From Leptolyngbya sp. (GTDB taxonomy: Bacteria > Cyanobacteriota > Cyanobacteriia > Phormidesmidales > Phormidesmidaceae): DNA of 64,000 nucleotides. The stretch spans positions 28,648 to 92,647 of the forward strand of contig QBLT01000001.1 of NCBI GenBank assembly GCA_003249105.1. The letters run 5' to 3'. The notes below the pieces were generated by a model. The model saw only the letters and a program-made list of their open reading frames with translations. It was not told where the DNA came from and did not search any database. This document shows, in pieces, positions 1 through 8,374 of the stretch (position 1 is the stretch's first letter; each line of letters starts with the position of its first letter). The translations under genes were made by a program, and so were the position numbers.

Positions 1-200
1 GGGGCAGGTTCCCTCAGCACCACTTCGGGGATAGATGTCGGCAGCAGCACCGGGATGCTCGATGCTGCCTCAACCTCTGCCGCCACCGTCTGAAAGACCG
101 GGGGCACTACCTCAGCCCCTAGGGTGCGATCGCTCTGTGCCCGCGCCGAACATCCCGCCAGCAGGGCGCACAGGAGCAAAATCAAAAGCTGTGTCTTCAT
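1..200 (-). CDS. putative lipoprotein, 3' end outside window
   Basis: Open reading frame on the minus strand starting at the ATG at 200 and open at the left edge (66 codons visible). The N-terminus is a textbook lipoprotein signal: MKTQ, a run of leucines, then the lipobox LLAGC with the lipidated Cys at residue 17, followed by a low-complexity E/V/P-rich segment. The start overlaps the stop of the preceding gene as ATGA (197-200), so the two are translationally coupled. It is the last visible gene of the hydrolase-membrane protein-lipoprotein group at the left end. A lipoprotein fits the VirB7/TraV position of a transfer apparatus, but that is inferred from context because the mature part shows no recognisable domain. 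Confidence 0.7.
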   Translation of the reverse strand, partial: MKTQLLILLLCALLAGCSARAQSDRTLGAEVVPPVFQTVAAEVEAASSIPVLLPTSIPEVVLREPA

Positions 201-640
201 TGCCCACCCCCATCGGCAACGTACTGCTGCCAAAGCATTTGGGCATCGGCGATCGCCAGGCCGCAGAGGTCAACCAGGTCGTTGGCCCGGTAGGCACCAC
301 CCGTACCGCAAAAGGTTTCCCAGCCACCGGGGGCTCGGCGCAGCAGGGTCATGCCGCCGCCTTCGCCATACCAGTAGTCGGCAATGCCATAGTCGCCGGT
401 CTGGGAAAGGGTACCAATCTCGGCTTCCACCTCGGGGGGGCGCTGGTCGTCGAGCAGCGCCTGCACGGCGGCGCGGGGAGTGCGACCCGAGAAGGTGATC
501 TCACGGCTGTCTTGAGCCGTGACCGGCAGAACAAAAATGATGGTGTGCAGCACCAGGGCCAAACACAGGCCAAAGACCGCCCAAGCAGAGGGTTTGCTCT
601 CAAAGACGCTGAGCGCTTTTCGTAGAAATCGATCAAACAT
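197..640 (-). CDS. small membrane-anchored protein of the transfer cluster
   Basis: 147 aa. A short basic N-terminus is followed by a hydrophobic segment at about residues 18-42 ending in VTAQ, which could be an anchor or an uncleaved signal. The rest (about 100 aa) would be outside the inner membrane and has two cysteines (in FCGTGG and LCGLA) that could form a disulfide. It begins 13 bp after the end of the large hydrolase gene and overlaps the lipoprotein start by 4 bp, so it lies in an operon with both. I do not recognise the family; the context suggests an envelope component of the conjugation machine. An overlapping plus-strand frame of similar length is rejected because it lacks such signals. 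Confidence 0.7.
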   Translation of the reverse strand: MFDRFLRKALSVFESKPSAWAVFGLCLALVLHTIIFVLPVTAQDSREITFSGRTPRAAVQALLDDQRPPEVEAEIGTLSQTGDYGIADYWYGEGGGMTLLRRAPGGWETFCGTGGAYRANDLVDLCGLAIADAQMLWQQYVADGGGQ

Positions 641-653
641 ATTGCCGGCCTCA

Positions 654-3086
654 CTAATTGGTTACTCGATAGATCGCCCGTCGCCCACCTCCGTAGGAAG
701 GCGAGAAATAGCCATCGGACACCCAGGTAAACGAGGCTTCGCCCCTGGCAGCCTTGGATGAACTGTTGGACACCACCTGGGTACAGCCCGCATTCATACA
801 GACGCCGATGTGCTGTCGTCCGCCCCCCATATCAATCACATTCAGGTCGCCGGGCTGGGCTTCGTTGGCGTTGACGCTAATGCCGCGTCCGCCCTTGATG
901 GCACTTTCGACGCCGCGCACCGCCAGGTTGCCGTAGGGAGGGCCACCGCCCAGGGTCTGAATGCCTGCTTTGTGCAGTACGTAGTTGACCATGCCCGCGC
1001 AGCCCAATCGGCCCTGGTTGGTGCCCGGTATGCGAGAGGCGCTAAAGTTTTCAGCCTGAACGGCCCTGACCCCAGCCATGATCTTGGCGTTGAGGTCGCC
1101 GCCACCGCCTGCCTGGGTTTCAAGGGTCGAGCACGATTGCAGCGCCTCGTAGAAGCGCTGGGACTGCTGGGCGGTGTAGTCCATCTTGTCGGCATCGTTG
1201 ACGATGCGGCGGGCATTGCGGAAGTCGGCCTTGCCGTTGCCAATGTAGGTGCCGAGGCCCACCCCGGTGAACAGACCATCGCGCATGCCAATGACGGTAA
1301 TTTTGGCGGCAGTGTCGGGGTCGTTGGCCAGGTCAGGATTGTTGACCAAGTCGATGCCTAACACCTGGCCCATCTTGCGGTAGTTGGCCTCCCAGGTGAG
1401 CTGCACATAGCCCCTGCCGTAGTAGCAACCGCTGCCATAGGTGCCGCAGCCCACCCCCTGCTCACTGATCGGGCTCCAACGCCCCTCTAGCTCGGTGGAA
1501 ACGGTACCGAGGATGTAGGCCAGCTGAGCTTTATCGGTCACCCCAGCCTCGTTAGCGGCGGCGATGATGCGGGGGATGTGCTCTCTGGCCCCGGCGGCTT
1601 CGCTGGAATGGCGCAGGGCACCAATCAAGCTATCCAGGCAGGGCTCATCCATCTGCACGGGAGAGCCGCCGGAGCCATAGTAGGAACCACCCAGGTCTTG
1701 GCTGACGTAGCGCTGAAGCTCGGGCGGGACGTCTAGGCCACCCGAAGCGCCGCCGCTGCCGTCCAGGGGGCCGGTCAGAACAAAGCCCTTTTCCGTCGTG
1801 CTCCAGATGGGGATAGGCCCAATAAAGTAGGGGGTACAGCCCAGGGGCGCAAAGAATGAATTACTGCAAAAGCGGGTGTATAACGAAAATCGCCCCGTCC
1901 CCTCTGACTCGGTGGTGTCAGACAGTACGACTTTGAACACGGCCCCAAAGGGCACTCGCCCAGTGGGTTCCATACCGCCATTGACAGCGGCGAGAATGCC
2001 GCTGCCGCCGCGCACCATCTGCTGGCCCGGCCCAGTGCCCCCGGCGATCCATTGGGCACCGTGCATCTTACCTGGCCCCGCCAGCTCCAGGTGGGCGCAG
2101 CCCCGTGCTTGGGCACATTGCACTTCCCACCCTTCCACGTCGGAGCCGGTGATTGAGAATTGGGTGGGCGTTTGGGTGTGTTCTTGGTCGCCATAGGTGA
2201 CGTCGTGGGTGCCGCCAAACCCGTTGACTATCCCCGACAGCAGGCCGGGGAAGGCTCCCAAGGGGACTTGGTCAAGCCCTGGGATGTCGCTAATCGCCAG
2301 GTCTTGCCAGCCGTCGAGGTCTGCGATCTCAACTTGATCCAGCCCTGGGATGTCACCCACAGTAAATGTCTCTAGCTGGTCGAGGGCTGGCCCGGTAAAT
2401 TGAATCTCTCCCAGGTTGGCACCGCCTAGGAGGTGATCTGGGGAGGAAATCAAGTCGGTGATGGGGGTGACGCCGAACTGGTTGAGGGCCTGTTGGATAA
2501 ATTGCTCTGGGTTGATAGCCCCGGCAGGCAAGTCTCCGGTTTGCTCGGCTAGCGCCAGGAGCTCGGGGCGCACGGCGGCGTTGAAGGCGCTCTGCAGGGC
2601 GGGCACATCTTGCAGGGCCAGGTCTTGCACACCGGCCAGGTTGGCTAAGCTGCCGAGGGTCTGTCGCTGCAATAGGGTGTGAAACTGGGATAGGGAAATA
2701 GCGTTGGTGTCTACGCCAGAGGCTTGGGCAATCTCGGCCAGGGTGAGGGCCTGGGGCAGGAAGCTGCTGCCCAGGTCGCCGAGGCGAAAGATGTCGGTGA
2801 AGGCTGCGCCGGGCTGCCAGCTGCGGGCGGTATCGAACCCGGTTTGGCTCGATAGCTCGGGGGGGAGGCCAGCGATTTGCCCTGGGGTGGTGGCGAGGCC
2901 CAGGTCGCGAAAGGTGGTGGTGAGAAAGTTTTGGTAGGTGACAGGGGCGGCGGATTGGGCAATCGCGGGGTTGAGCTGAGCAATGGCTAGCAGGCCAACG
3001 AGGGCGAGGGCAGCCAGCAGAGCCAGCAGCAGCGATCTGAGGGTCGCTGCTTTTTGGGTAGCGGCCAGGCTGATTTTTGCAAGCAT
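654..3086 (-). CDS. secreted two-domain peptidoglycan hydrolase of the transfer apparatus
   Basis: 810 aa. An N-terminal hydrophobic segment (about 17-44, ending AIAQS) acts as signal or anchor. Residues about 70-440 form a region paralogous to the protein encoded at 11472-12971: both carry short 'GDL'/'GELPG'-type repeats and a block ending in C-x-P-Y-x-IGPIP. Residues about 479-650 look like a GH19 chitinase/lysozyme-type domain, with GRGYVQLTW at about 558-566 and an NNPDLANDP segment typical of phage endolysins. Residues about 660-810 resemble a CHAP/NlpC-type amidase with Cys (GCAGM, about 696) and His (RQHIGV, about 759). The predicted role is to open the cell wall locally for the type IV secretion channel. 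It has its own 330-bp upstream region, and the Qat genes lie between it and the rest of the transfer operon. Confidence 0.82.
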   Translation of the reverse strand: MLAKISLAATQKAATLRSLLLALLAALALVGLLAIAQLNPAIAQSAAPVTYQNFLTTTFRDLGLATTPGQIAGLPPELSSQTGFDTARSWQPGAAFTDIFRLGDLGSSFLPQALTLAEIAQASGVDTNAISLSQFHTLLQRQTLGSLANLAGVQDLALQDVPALQSAFNAAVRPELLALAEQTGDLPAGAINPEQFIQQALNQFGVTPITDLISSPDHLLGGANLGEIQFTGPALDQLETFTVGDIPGLDQVEIADLDGWQDLAISDIPGLDQVPLGAFPGLLSGIVNGFGGTHDVTYGDQEHTQTPTQFSITGSDVEGWEVQCAQARGCAHLELAGPGKMHGAQWIAGGTGPGQQMVRGGSGILAAVNGGMEPTGRVPFGAVFKVVLSDTTESEGTGRFSLYTRFCSNSFFAPLGCTPYFIGPIPIWSTTEKGFVLTGPLDGSGGASGGLDVPPELQRYVSQDLGGSYYGSGGSPVQMDEPCLDSLIGALRHSSEAAGAREHIPRIIAAANEAGVTDKAQLAYILGTVSTELEGRWSPISEQGVGCGTYGSGCYYGRGYVQLTWEANYRKMGQVLGIDLVNNPDLANDPDTAAKITVIGMRDGLFTGVGLGTYIGNGKADFRNARRIVNDADKMDYTAQQSQRFYEALQSCSTLETQAGGGGDLNAKIMAGVRAVQAENFSASRIPGTNQGRLGCAGMVNYVLHKAGIQTLGGGPPYGNLAVRGVESAIKGGRGISVNANEAQPGDLNVIDMGGGRQHIGVCMNAGCTQVVSNSSSKAARGEASFTWVSDGYFSPSYGGGRRAIYRVTN

Positions 3087-3414
3087 TCAGGTTACGCGGA
3101 GCGCTGATGCCTGAACGGTAGTGGAGCAATATGGCTGCTATATTGCGTGCGACATGCAGGGGATGAAGAACTGATAATTTTTAGCTAAAAATCACGAGAT
3201 GGTTTTCCCATACGCAGGCATGATGGCGAAGCAAGCATGGAGAACTCTTGCTCATCCCTCTCGAAGCTGCACTAACGTTGCACATTACCCGCTGCAGATA
3301 AACTCTGCATCATGCCCGATCGACTCTCGGCGGTCGGTGTGAATGGGCGTTATTATGTCGCTGTTAATAAGTATTGAAGCAGATTTTAATTGACCATAAT
3401 GGCTCTCGGAAAAC
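3087..3414. promoter_or_regulatory. intergenic region with a 16-bp palindrome, upstream of hydrolase gene
   Basis: No gene is seen in these 328 bp between the end of qatD and the hydrolase start. It contains a perfect 16-bp palindrome at 3177-3192 (ATTTTTAG and its complement) and an AATAT...ATATT inverted repeat near 3128-3144. It must hold the promoter for the minus-strand hydrolase-lipoprotein group and possibly a terminator for qat. No clear GC-rich terminator is visible. Confidence 0.4.
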
Positions 3415-4149
3415 CTACTTATTTTTACTTAGTAGTTTTTTTAAGTTTGAAATTAGGGCAACATCCGTCTGGTCAGGCCTAATGTGCCATACTTCAGACA
3501 ACTGGAGCGTAGCTTTTTGAACATCCCAGGGCATTATACTTTTGCGATTTAACTTTGCGAACGGACCATCTGTTTCAGTAAGCACTCTATCTTTAGGCAT
3601 TTCCCTAATTAAGGACTTCCCTTTTTCTGTGGCAAGCATTGCTGGACCTACCGAAAACCAACATCCCATAGAAATAGCGCGCTTAAGTTGTGTTTTTGTT
3701 CCAGTAAACCAGTGCAAGATTGGAGTACCTGCATCTTCGTAATTAGCTAGGCAGTCAAGCACTGAATCAACAGCACCTCGACTGTGAATAGACATGATAC
3801 GACCACCAGATTTTTCTACCGTACTTAGAATATGATTAAAAACTTTAGTTTGAACCTCCTTGTATTTGGCGTATTTCTTACTACCATCTAATCCTATTTC
3901 TCCAACATATTTTGTTTGTGATATTAGTTCATCAAATAGCTCAACCTCATGATATCGTTCGTGAGCTAACTGAGGATGCAGCCCTAAAGATGTTTTGATA
4001 CGCTCACAGTCTTGTACTAATGTTTTAGTGCCATGCCATGCTTTTGGGGTAGTTGTCACCGAAAGAATATAAAAATTTTGCAATTTACACTGTAGAACAA
4101 CTTTTTGAGGATCTTTGTATAAGTCGAGATGGCAGTGCATGTCGATCAT
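3415..4149 (-). CDS. qatD: QatD, TatD-like metal-dependent nuclease
   Basis: 244 aa, TatD-family hydrolase. The N-terminal MHCHLDL metal motif, HSRGA at about 120 and the C-terminal ETDGPF are the family's usual metal-binding and catalytic blocks. It starts at 4149, overlapping the qatC stop as TAATG. It is the last gene of a four-gene set in the order KAP ATPase, QatB, QueC-like, TatD-like, which is the defining composition of the QatABCD anti-phage system. In that system the TatD-like protein is required for defence; its substrate is not evident here. The genes are clearly more AT-rich than the flanking transfer genes, a sign of acquisition from elsewhere. Confidence 0.93.
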   Translation of the reverse strand: MIDMHCHLDLYKDPQKVVLQCKLQNFYILSVTTTPKAWHGTKTLVQDCERIKTSLGLHPQLAHERYHEVELFDELISQTKYVGEIGLDGSKKYAKYKEVQTKVFNHILSTVEKSGGRIMSIHSRGAVDSVLDCLANYEDAGTPILHWFTGTKTQLKRAISMGCWFSVGPAMLATEKGKSLIREMPKDRVLTETDGPFAKLNRKSIMPWDVQKATLQLSEVWHIRPDQTDVALISNLKKLLSKNK

Positions 4150-5459
4150 TAAATGATTCCCTTGCTGTACAAAAACTGTTCTACTTCTCTTATTCCACGC
4201 ACGAAAACTTCTTTGTATTTATCTCGTATTTCCGCATCATAAGAAAGCGAACCATTATCCGATATCCAATCAAAAATATTTGCGCTTGACAACTTTTGAA
4301 TTGCAATTATTAGAGCAAATAGGTCATCACGGCTTCCAGGATCTCGCATAGTTATAGCTAGATCCTGATGCTCATATGAGATTAACTCAGGAATGCCTGA
4401 AGTCATAAGTGCGGCCCGTCTAATAATACATGGAACACACTTACCGCATTGCTGGCGTTTACGTTTCCATTTACTGCAAGATACGGTGCTAGATACGATT
4501 CCCTTCAAGATATTTTGATTCTTACATTCTCTTAACATTTCACCTTTTGTTTTAAATTGATAAGGATTAAAAATAGTCACTTTAATTCCTACGGCGTCAA
4601 ATATTGACTGCATCAAATCAAAGAAATATGGATGCGTGGTTCGAGTACTCAAAGAACCTATGCGTCTTGCTGTCAAGGGTGGATTGAGCGAAATAAATCC
4701 ATTTTCTGGGATAAAAAAATTAACACTGTCCAAATCACTGGCTCGAGATAAAGCAGATGCTCCAACAACACCAAAAGCCAGAAAATTTAGGCTTCGTGTA
4801 CGCATAGTTATATCTGTTTTACCATTAATTGATAGTGGGTTAGCGTTCACCGAGAAACGAGAGAATCTTCCGATTAGTTTTCGAATAATCTTGTCTTGGT
4901 AAGATTTATCTCCTTTATAAGCATGGCTTACTAAAAGTGGAATATGACCATCTTCTATGAAGTTAATTACCCCAATTGCACTATCAAGACCACCAGAAAA
5001 TAAACTAATACAGTTTCTTTCACGCAGAGGAGTCAAGCGGTATCTTTGACGGCGAGTATATGGATTTGGCGGTGCATATCCGCCAGCTTTGATCTCAAGA
5101 TTCCATAAGTCACCACTTAGGAAGTGTAGCGCTTTTTCAAGTGTTTCCTTCTGACTTTGCCAAACCGTAGGTTGATGCAAAGAAACTTGCAGCTTGATAT
5201 CTCTTGTCCAACCATCAGCAGATGTCTTTCTTTGAACAAAGGTGTCTGCTGCAGTAACTGCTAATGCAATAGTCATAAAATCAAATTCAGCAGAGGAAAT
5301 ACGAATTCCTAGCCTTTTGACTGGATCAAGTAAAGAATTGCCAATAGCCGCCATATTTCCTTGCTGCCTTCCATCCAGTCCATAAATCTGTACTGGAATT
5401 ACATCGTCTGACCATTGTGGAAGAGCGCTCAGTTTATGATCTACAGCTACCGTTATCAT
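4149..5459 (-). CDS. qatC: QatC, QueC-like PP-loop enzyme
   Basis: 436 aa from the ATG at 5459, which overlaps the qatB stop as ATGA; a start 15 bp further upstream is possible but less likely. The SGGLDSA motif in the middle is the PP-loop ATP-pyrophosphatase signature of QueC (7-cyano-7-deazaguanine synthase) and relatives. A CGKCVPC cluster preceded by SCSKW near the C-terminus matches the QueC zinc site. The protein is about twice QueC length, with an additional N-terminal domain of about 130 aa, as in defence-associated QatC. In context it probably acts in the Qat system, not in queuosine synthesis, since no other queuosine gene is nearby. Confidence 0.93.
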   Translation of the reverse strand: MITVAVDHKLSALPQWSDDVIPVQIYGLDGRQQGNMAAIGNSLLDPVKRLGIRISSAEFDFMTIALAVTAADTFVQRKTSADGWTRDIKLQVSLHQPTVWQSQKETLEKALHFLSGDLWNLEIKAGGYAPPNPYTRRQRYRLTPLRERNCISLFSGGLDSAIGVINFIEDGHIPLLVSHAYKGDKSYQDKIIRKLIGRFSRFSVNANPLSINGKTDITMRTRSLNFLAFGVVGASALSRASDLDSVNFFIPENGFISLNPPLTARRIGSLSTRTTHPYFFDLMQSIFDAVGIKVTIFNPYQFKTKGEMLRECKNQNILKGIVSSTVSCSKWKRKRQQCGKCVPCIIRRAALMTSGIPELISYEHQDLAITMRDPGSRDDLFALIIAIQKLSSANIFDWISDNGSLSYDAEIRDKYKEVFVRGIREVEQFLYSKGII

Positions 5460-6211
5460 AAGTATGACTCCCATTCTGACCAGACAGCGCTTATAACTGA
5501 ACGTTGTAGGTTAATTATCTGACTGTTAGTAAGTGTTCTCATATTTTCCGAAAATAAGGGAGCCATATATAGGTCAACCTCTACTTTAATTAGCTCCATT
5601 AACGAGTTTTCTGCTGCAATAGACTGGCTTGGTGTTTCTGCCTTAATCCATGCTTTACCGGCATCTTGAACCACCTGAAGGAAGATACTTTCTGCCATAT
5701 AAGCAATCATCGTATTAACAATGATTTCATCAGTAATTGAAGTAGGATCAAAAATACTTACCCCATCTAGAGCCTCTACAAGAGCGTGTTTCAGTGCAAT
5801 TCTAATTTTGTCAGAATCACCGCCTATAGGAGTGAGGGATTGAGTAATGGTATCAATTGCCTGTTCGCATGGCATTCCTGTGAGAGAACCCACATCAAGT
5901 ACTAAGTCTCCTGCCCCAGTTCCTCTACCACTGGCCAGCGCGCTATATAGTGCAGCACCTGCTTTTGTTGTGTTGCCTAACCGTCTAGTTGCGGTATCAC
6001 TACCTCCAGTACCTTTCCTGGCGTAGTGTCCCAGGGCAGACTTTAGAGCAGACTGGTTGCTAGTCCTAACAAATTCACCAAATGATCGTCGGAAGGGTTG
6101 AAAGCGTGATGACGGTGAACTCGGTAAAGGGACTTGTGGCTGATCATCTGCCCAAGGCGGAACAAGAGGAGATCCACCTCCAGGTCCAGGACTTGACTGT
6201 GATGTCCCCAC
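5456..6211 (-). CDS. qatB: QatB, Qat defence component
   Basis: 251 aa. It begins with the QatB-type N-terminus MGTSQSSPGPGGG...LVPPWAD, a disordered Gly/Pro/Ser segment, followed by a helical body without a known enzymatic motif. It lies 2 bp downstream of qatA and overlaps qatC by 4 bp, so the four genes form one transcript. QatB is an essential partner of the QatABCD system of unresolved biochemical function. The identification rests on the characteristic N-terminus and on exact gene order. Confidence 0.9.
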   Translation of the reverse strand: MGTSQSSPGPGGGSPLVPPWADDQPQVPLPSSPSSRFQPFRRSFGEFVRTSNQSALKSALGHYARKGTGGSDTATRRLGNTTKAGAALYSALASGRGTGAGDLVLDVGSLTGMPCEQAIDTITQSLTPIGGDSDKIRIALKHALVEALDGVSIFDPTSITDEIIVNTMIAYMAESIFLQVVQDAGKAWIKAETPSQSIAAENSLMELIKVEVDLYMAPLFSENMRTLTNSQIINLQRSVISAVWSEWESYL

Positions 6212-6213
6212 AA

Positions 6214-8016
6214 TTATGATTCCTTATACCACTCTTGACTTTTTAACAGAGCTTTCAGCCAGGGCTGTTGTTCACCGAGCCCCCGAATATATCGACGTAG
6301 TAAACTTGCCGCATCTGCGGAAGACTGGGCTAATAGACACCCTCCTTCAAAGCCTTCAGGCTTTTTATTCCAATCAGACACTTGTCTGAAATGATTGATA
6401 AGTTCCTCCATGACAGGAACTTGCTCTTCTACCAATAAAGAAGATAAAACTTTTTGCGCTCCAGGAGAAGATAAAGTTTTTGTCTGTGAAAGCACCTGTA
6501 AAGCTGTACGAGCGTTAGGAGATAATCCTACTATATAAATGCCCATGGGCAGAGTTTCCCTAGATAAGTAAACTGCCGCTCTCAAATCTATATCTTGTAA
6601 TTCAGGCTTCAGTTTACTCCACATCATGATAAAGTCGGAATTTTTCGTCCAACTCTCTGGACAGTTCGAAGGAAGCTGTTCTCCTTTCAAGTTTTCAAGA
6701 TCTCTAAGTATTTTTGGTTTTCCTAATTCACTGTCAATGAATCGGTAAAGCTCTGATGTTGCGTCTGCGCCAGCACAGCGCTCAAATATCACTAATTTAG
6801 TAATCAAGCTTTCATCCAAAGGAATTCCTCGCCGCTTTGCAACATTAGTTCGCATCTTAACTACGTTGAGCAAACGTTTAACAATACGAGGATTACCTTT
6901 AATACTTGGAGAAGTAGCTAAAATAGGAGCGATCCGATCAGTCAGGCTAAATGCTTCGATCAATCCCTCATTTTCCTTTGCATTAATTAGCTCTAATAGC
7001 TTGCTTGTCTCAATTAGATTTTCTCTCCAAGATTGCTGTAATGATCGCTCCAATTCAAGTCGAAGTTTTCCTAAATCAACTTCATTAATACCATTTTGAA
7101 GAGCGAGCAACATAAATAGATATGCTCTAATCTCACGGACTCCTGCTTTAGGAACCCGAATAGGGATCTGAATAAGCTTATCAATATAGTCAATCTGGTG
7201 GCGATCGCTTGTACCCTTGAAATAATCTGCGACTGCACCCCTGATCATGTCTTCATCAGCCGCTATGATAAATGCGGTATTTGGAAGAAACAGAAATAAA
7301 CGTATAGCCTCCAGTGTATGAATGGCGTTAGATGGCAAACACCTATCGAGGTTGTCAATAATAACAACTAGTGGACGCTTAAGCTCAGCCAACACCTCAC
7401 TATACTCTTTCCGAAAAGCAGCAATCTGTTGAGGTGGTGTAATCTTGGGAGTACCTTTTAAGAGTTCTGTTACAGCATCTTTTCCATCTTGGGCTTCTTT
7501 TGCTAAATCTTGGTAATCCTCCTGAGTAATTTGAGATTCTCCAGATGCTGCCTCAAGAAGCTTTTGACTTGAACTGATTCCTCTTGCAAGTAAACCTCCT
7601 GTGGGTACTCCATTTAGCAAAGCAAAGCCTTCGGCAGCCCAGCCTAAAGCACGAAATACATTAATGCGGCCTAGCAGTCCTTTCGTCTTCTTTAGTAAAT
7701 TTTCATTACCCTTAGCTGCTTCATTTAACTCTGTAGCAATAATCTCAAGAATTGATATACGTGCATCATCATAACCTTGATACAACCAGGCATCAAAATT
7801 TACAGTTATATATTTTTCGTCTTTTCCATCCGAGTCCTTTAATTCTTTTAGATCTTTCTCAACAAGCTTGAGGAGAGAAGACTTTCCCGCTCCCCAATTA
7901 CCAAAAATACCTATCGATATTGGGAGCATTCCTGGTGAAGTCAATATATCAACTGTCATCTTAGAAACTTCTCCAAAATTCAAATAATCAATTTCTGATT
8001 CTCTATCCGCCCACAT
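6214..8016 (-). CDS. qatA: QatA, KAP-family P-loop NTPase
   Basis: About 600 aa from the ATG at 8016, chosen because AGGAAGA lies about 9 bp upstream; an in-frame upstream ATG at 8049 lies inside the terminator-like hairpin. Walker A GNWGAGKSS lies at residues 39-47, and a KAP-type Walker B (VVIIDNLDRC) at about 225-235. The NFGEVSKM N-terminus and the helical C-terminal region fit KAP ATPases, which often sense phage or membrane-associated triggers. It is the first gene of the qatABCD operon. A strong hairpin lies immediately upstream (8043-8082). Confidence 0.93.
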   Translation of the reverse strand: MWADRESEIDYLNFGEVSKMTVDILTSPGMLPISIGIFGNWGAGKSSLLKLVEKDLKELKDSDGKDEKYITVNFDAWLYQGYDDARISILEIIATELNEAAKGNENLLKKTKGLLGRINVFRALGWAAEGFALLNGVPTGGLLARGISSSQKLLEAASGESQITQEDYQDLAKEAQDGKDAVTELLKGTPKITPPQQIAAFRKEYSEVLAELKRPLVVIIDNLDRCLPSNAIHTLEAIRLFLFLPNTAFIIAADEDMIRGAVADYFKGTSDRHQIDYIDKLIQIPIRVPKAGVREIRAYLFMLLALQNGINEVDLGKLRLELERSLQQSWRENLIETSKLLELINAKENEGLIEAFSLTDRIAPILATSPSIKGNPRIVKRLLNVVKMRTNVAKRRGIPLDESLITKLVIFERCAGADATSELYRFIDSELGKPKILRDLENLKGEQLPSNCPESWTKNSDFIMMWSKLKPELQDIDLRAAVYLSRETLPMGIYIVGLSPNARTALQVLSQTKTLSSPGAQKVLSSLLVEEQVPVMEELINHFRQVSDWNKKPEGFEGGCLLAQSSADAASLLRRYIRGLGEQQPWLKALLKSQEWYKES

Positions 8017-8042
8017 AAAATCTTCCTGAATTAATAAATTTA

Positions 8043-8082
8043 AAAGCAAGCTAAGTCATATAACTATGGCTTAGCTTGCTTT
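8043..8082 (-). terminator. hairpin between transfer operon and qat genes
   Basis: Perfect 13-bp inverted repeat (AAAGCAAGCTAAG at 8043-8055, complement at 8070-8082, loop 14). Read on the minus strand it is followed by TTTTAAATTT, which suits intrinsic termination of the transfer operon that ends at 8375, or attenuation ahead of qatA (start 8016). Confidence 0.6.
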
Positions 8083-8159
8083 CTCTCTGTACTCTGCATG
8101 ACATCCCGATCAAGGTGACTAGCCAGATCCTGAGTTGAATACCATCTCCTGAGAGGGAG

Positions 8160-8372
8160 TTATGATGAAAGCTGTAAGTATAACTTCTCGTTCTAGAGTG
8201 TTGTGCCGATCTTGATCAGGCTATCTCCCCAATATGGCGGATTATGCCGATTACCGTCTCGATAACTACCCCGTATCGGGGTGCTATACCGATCTTGCTA
8301 CGCACAAAAGACCTTTTGTGGGGTGTTATGCAGATGACTTCAGCAATTCTTTATCGTGGTACCACAATAGCT
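8160..8372. repeat. degenerate tandem repeat with 41-42 bp period
   Basis: A degenerate unit of the form TGYTATGCCGATCTTG plus a variable part with small CCCC/GGGG or CACAAAAG hairpins recurs with the GAT core near 8208, 8249, 8291 and 8333 (steps 41, 42, 42). A weaker unit is at 8161. The region carries no convincing gene and lies between the end of the transfer operon and qatA. Confidence 0.5.
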
Positions 8373-8374
8373 AG

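Noticed and set aside
35-625. Plus-strand frame of about 196 codons at left edge
   Set aside because: It covers the overlapping minus-strand membrane protein and lipoprotein genes, which carry clear signal sequences and an ATGA overlap.
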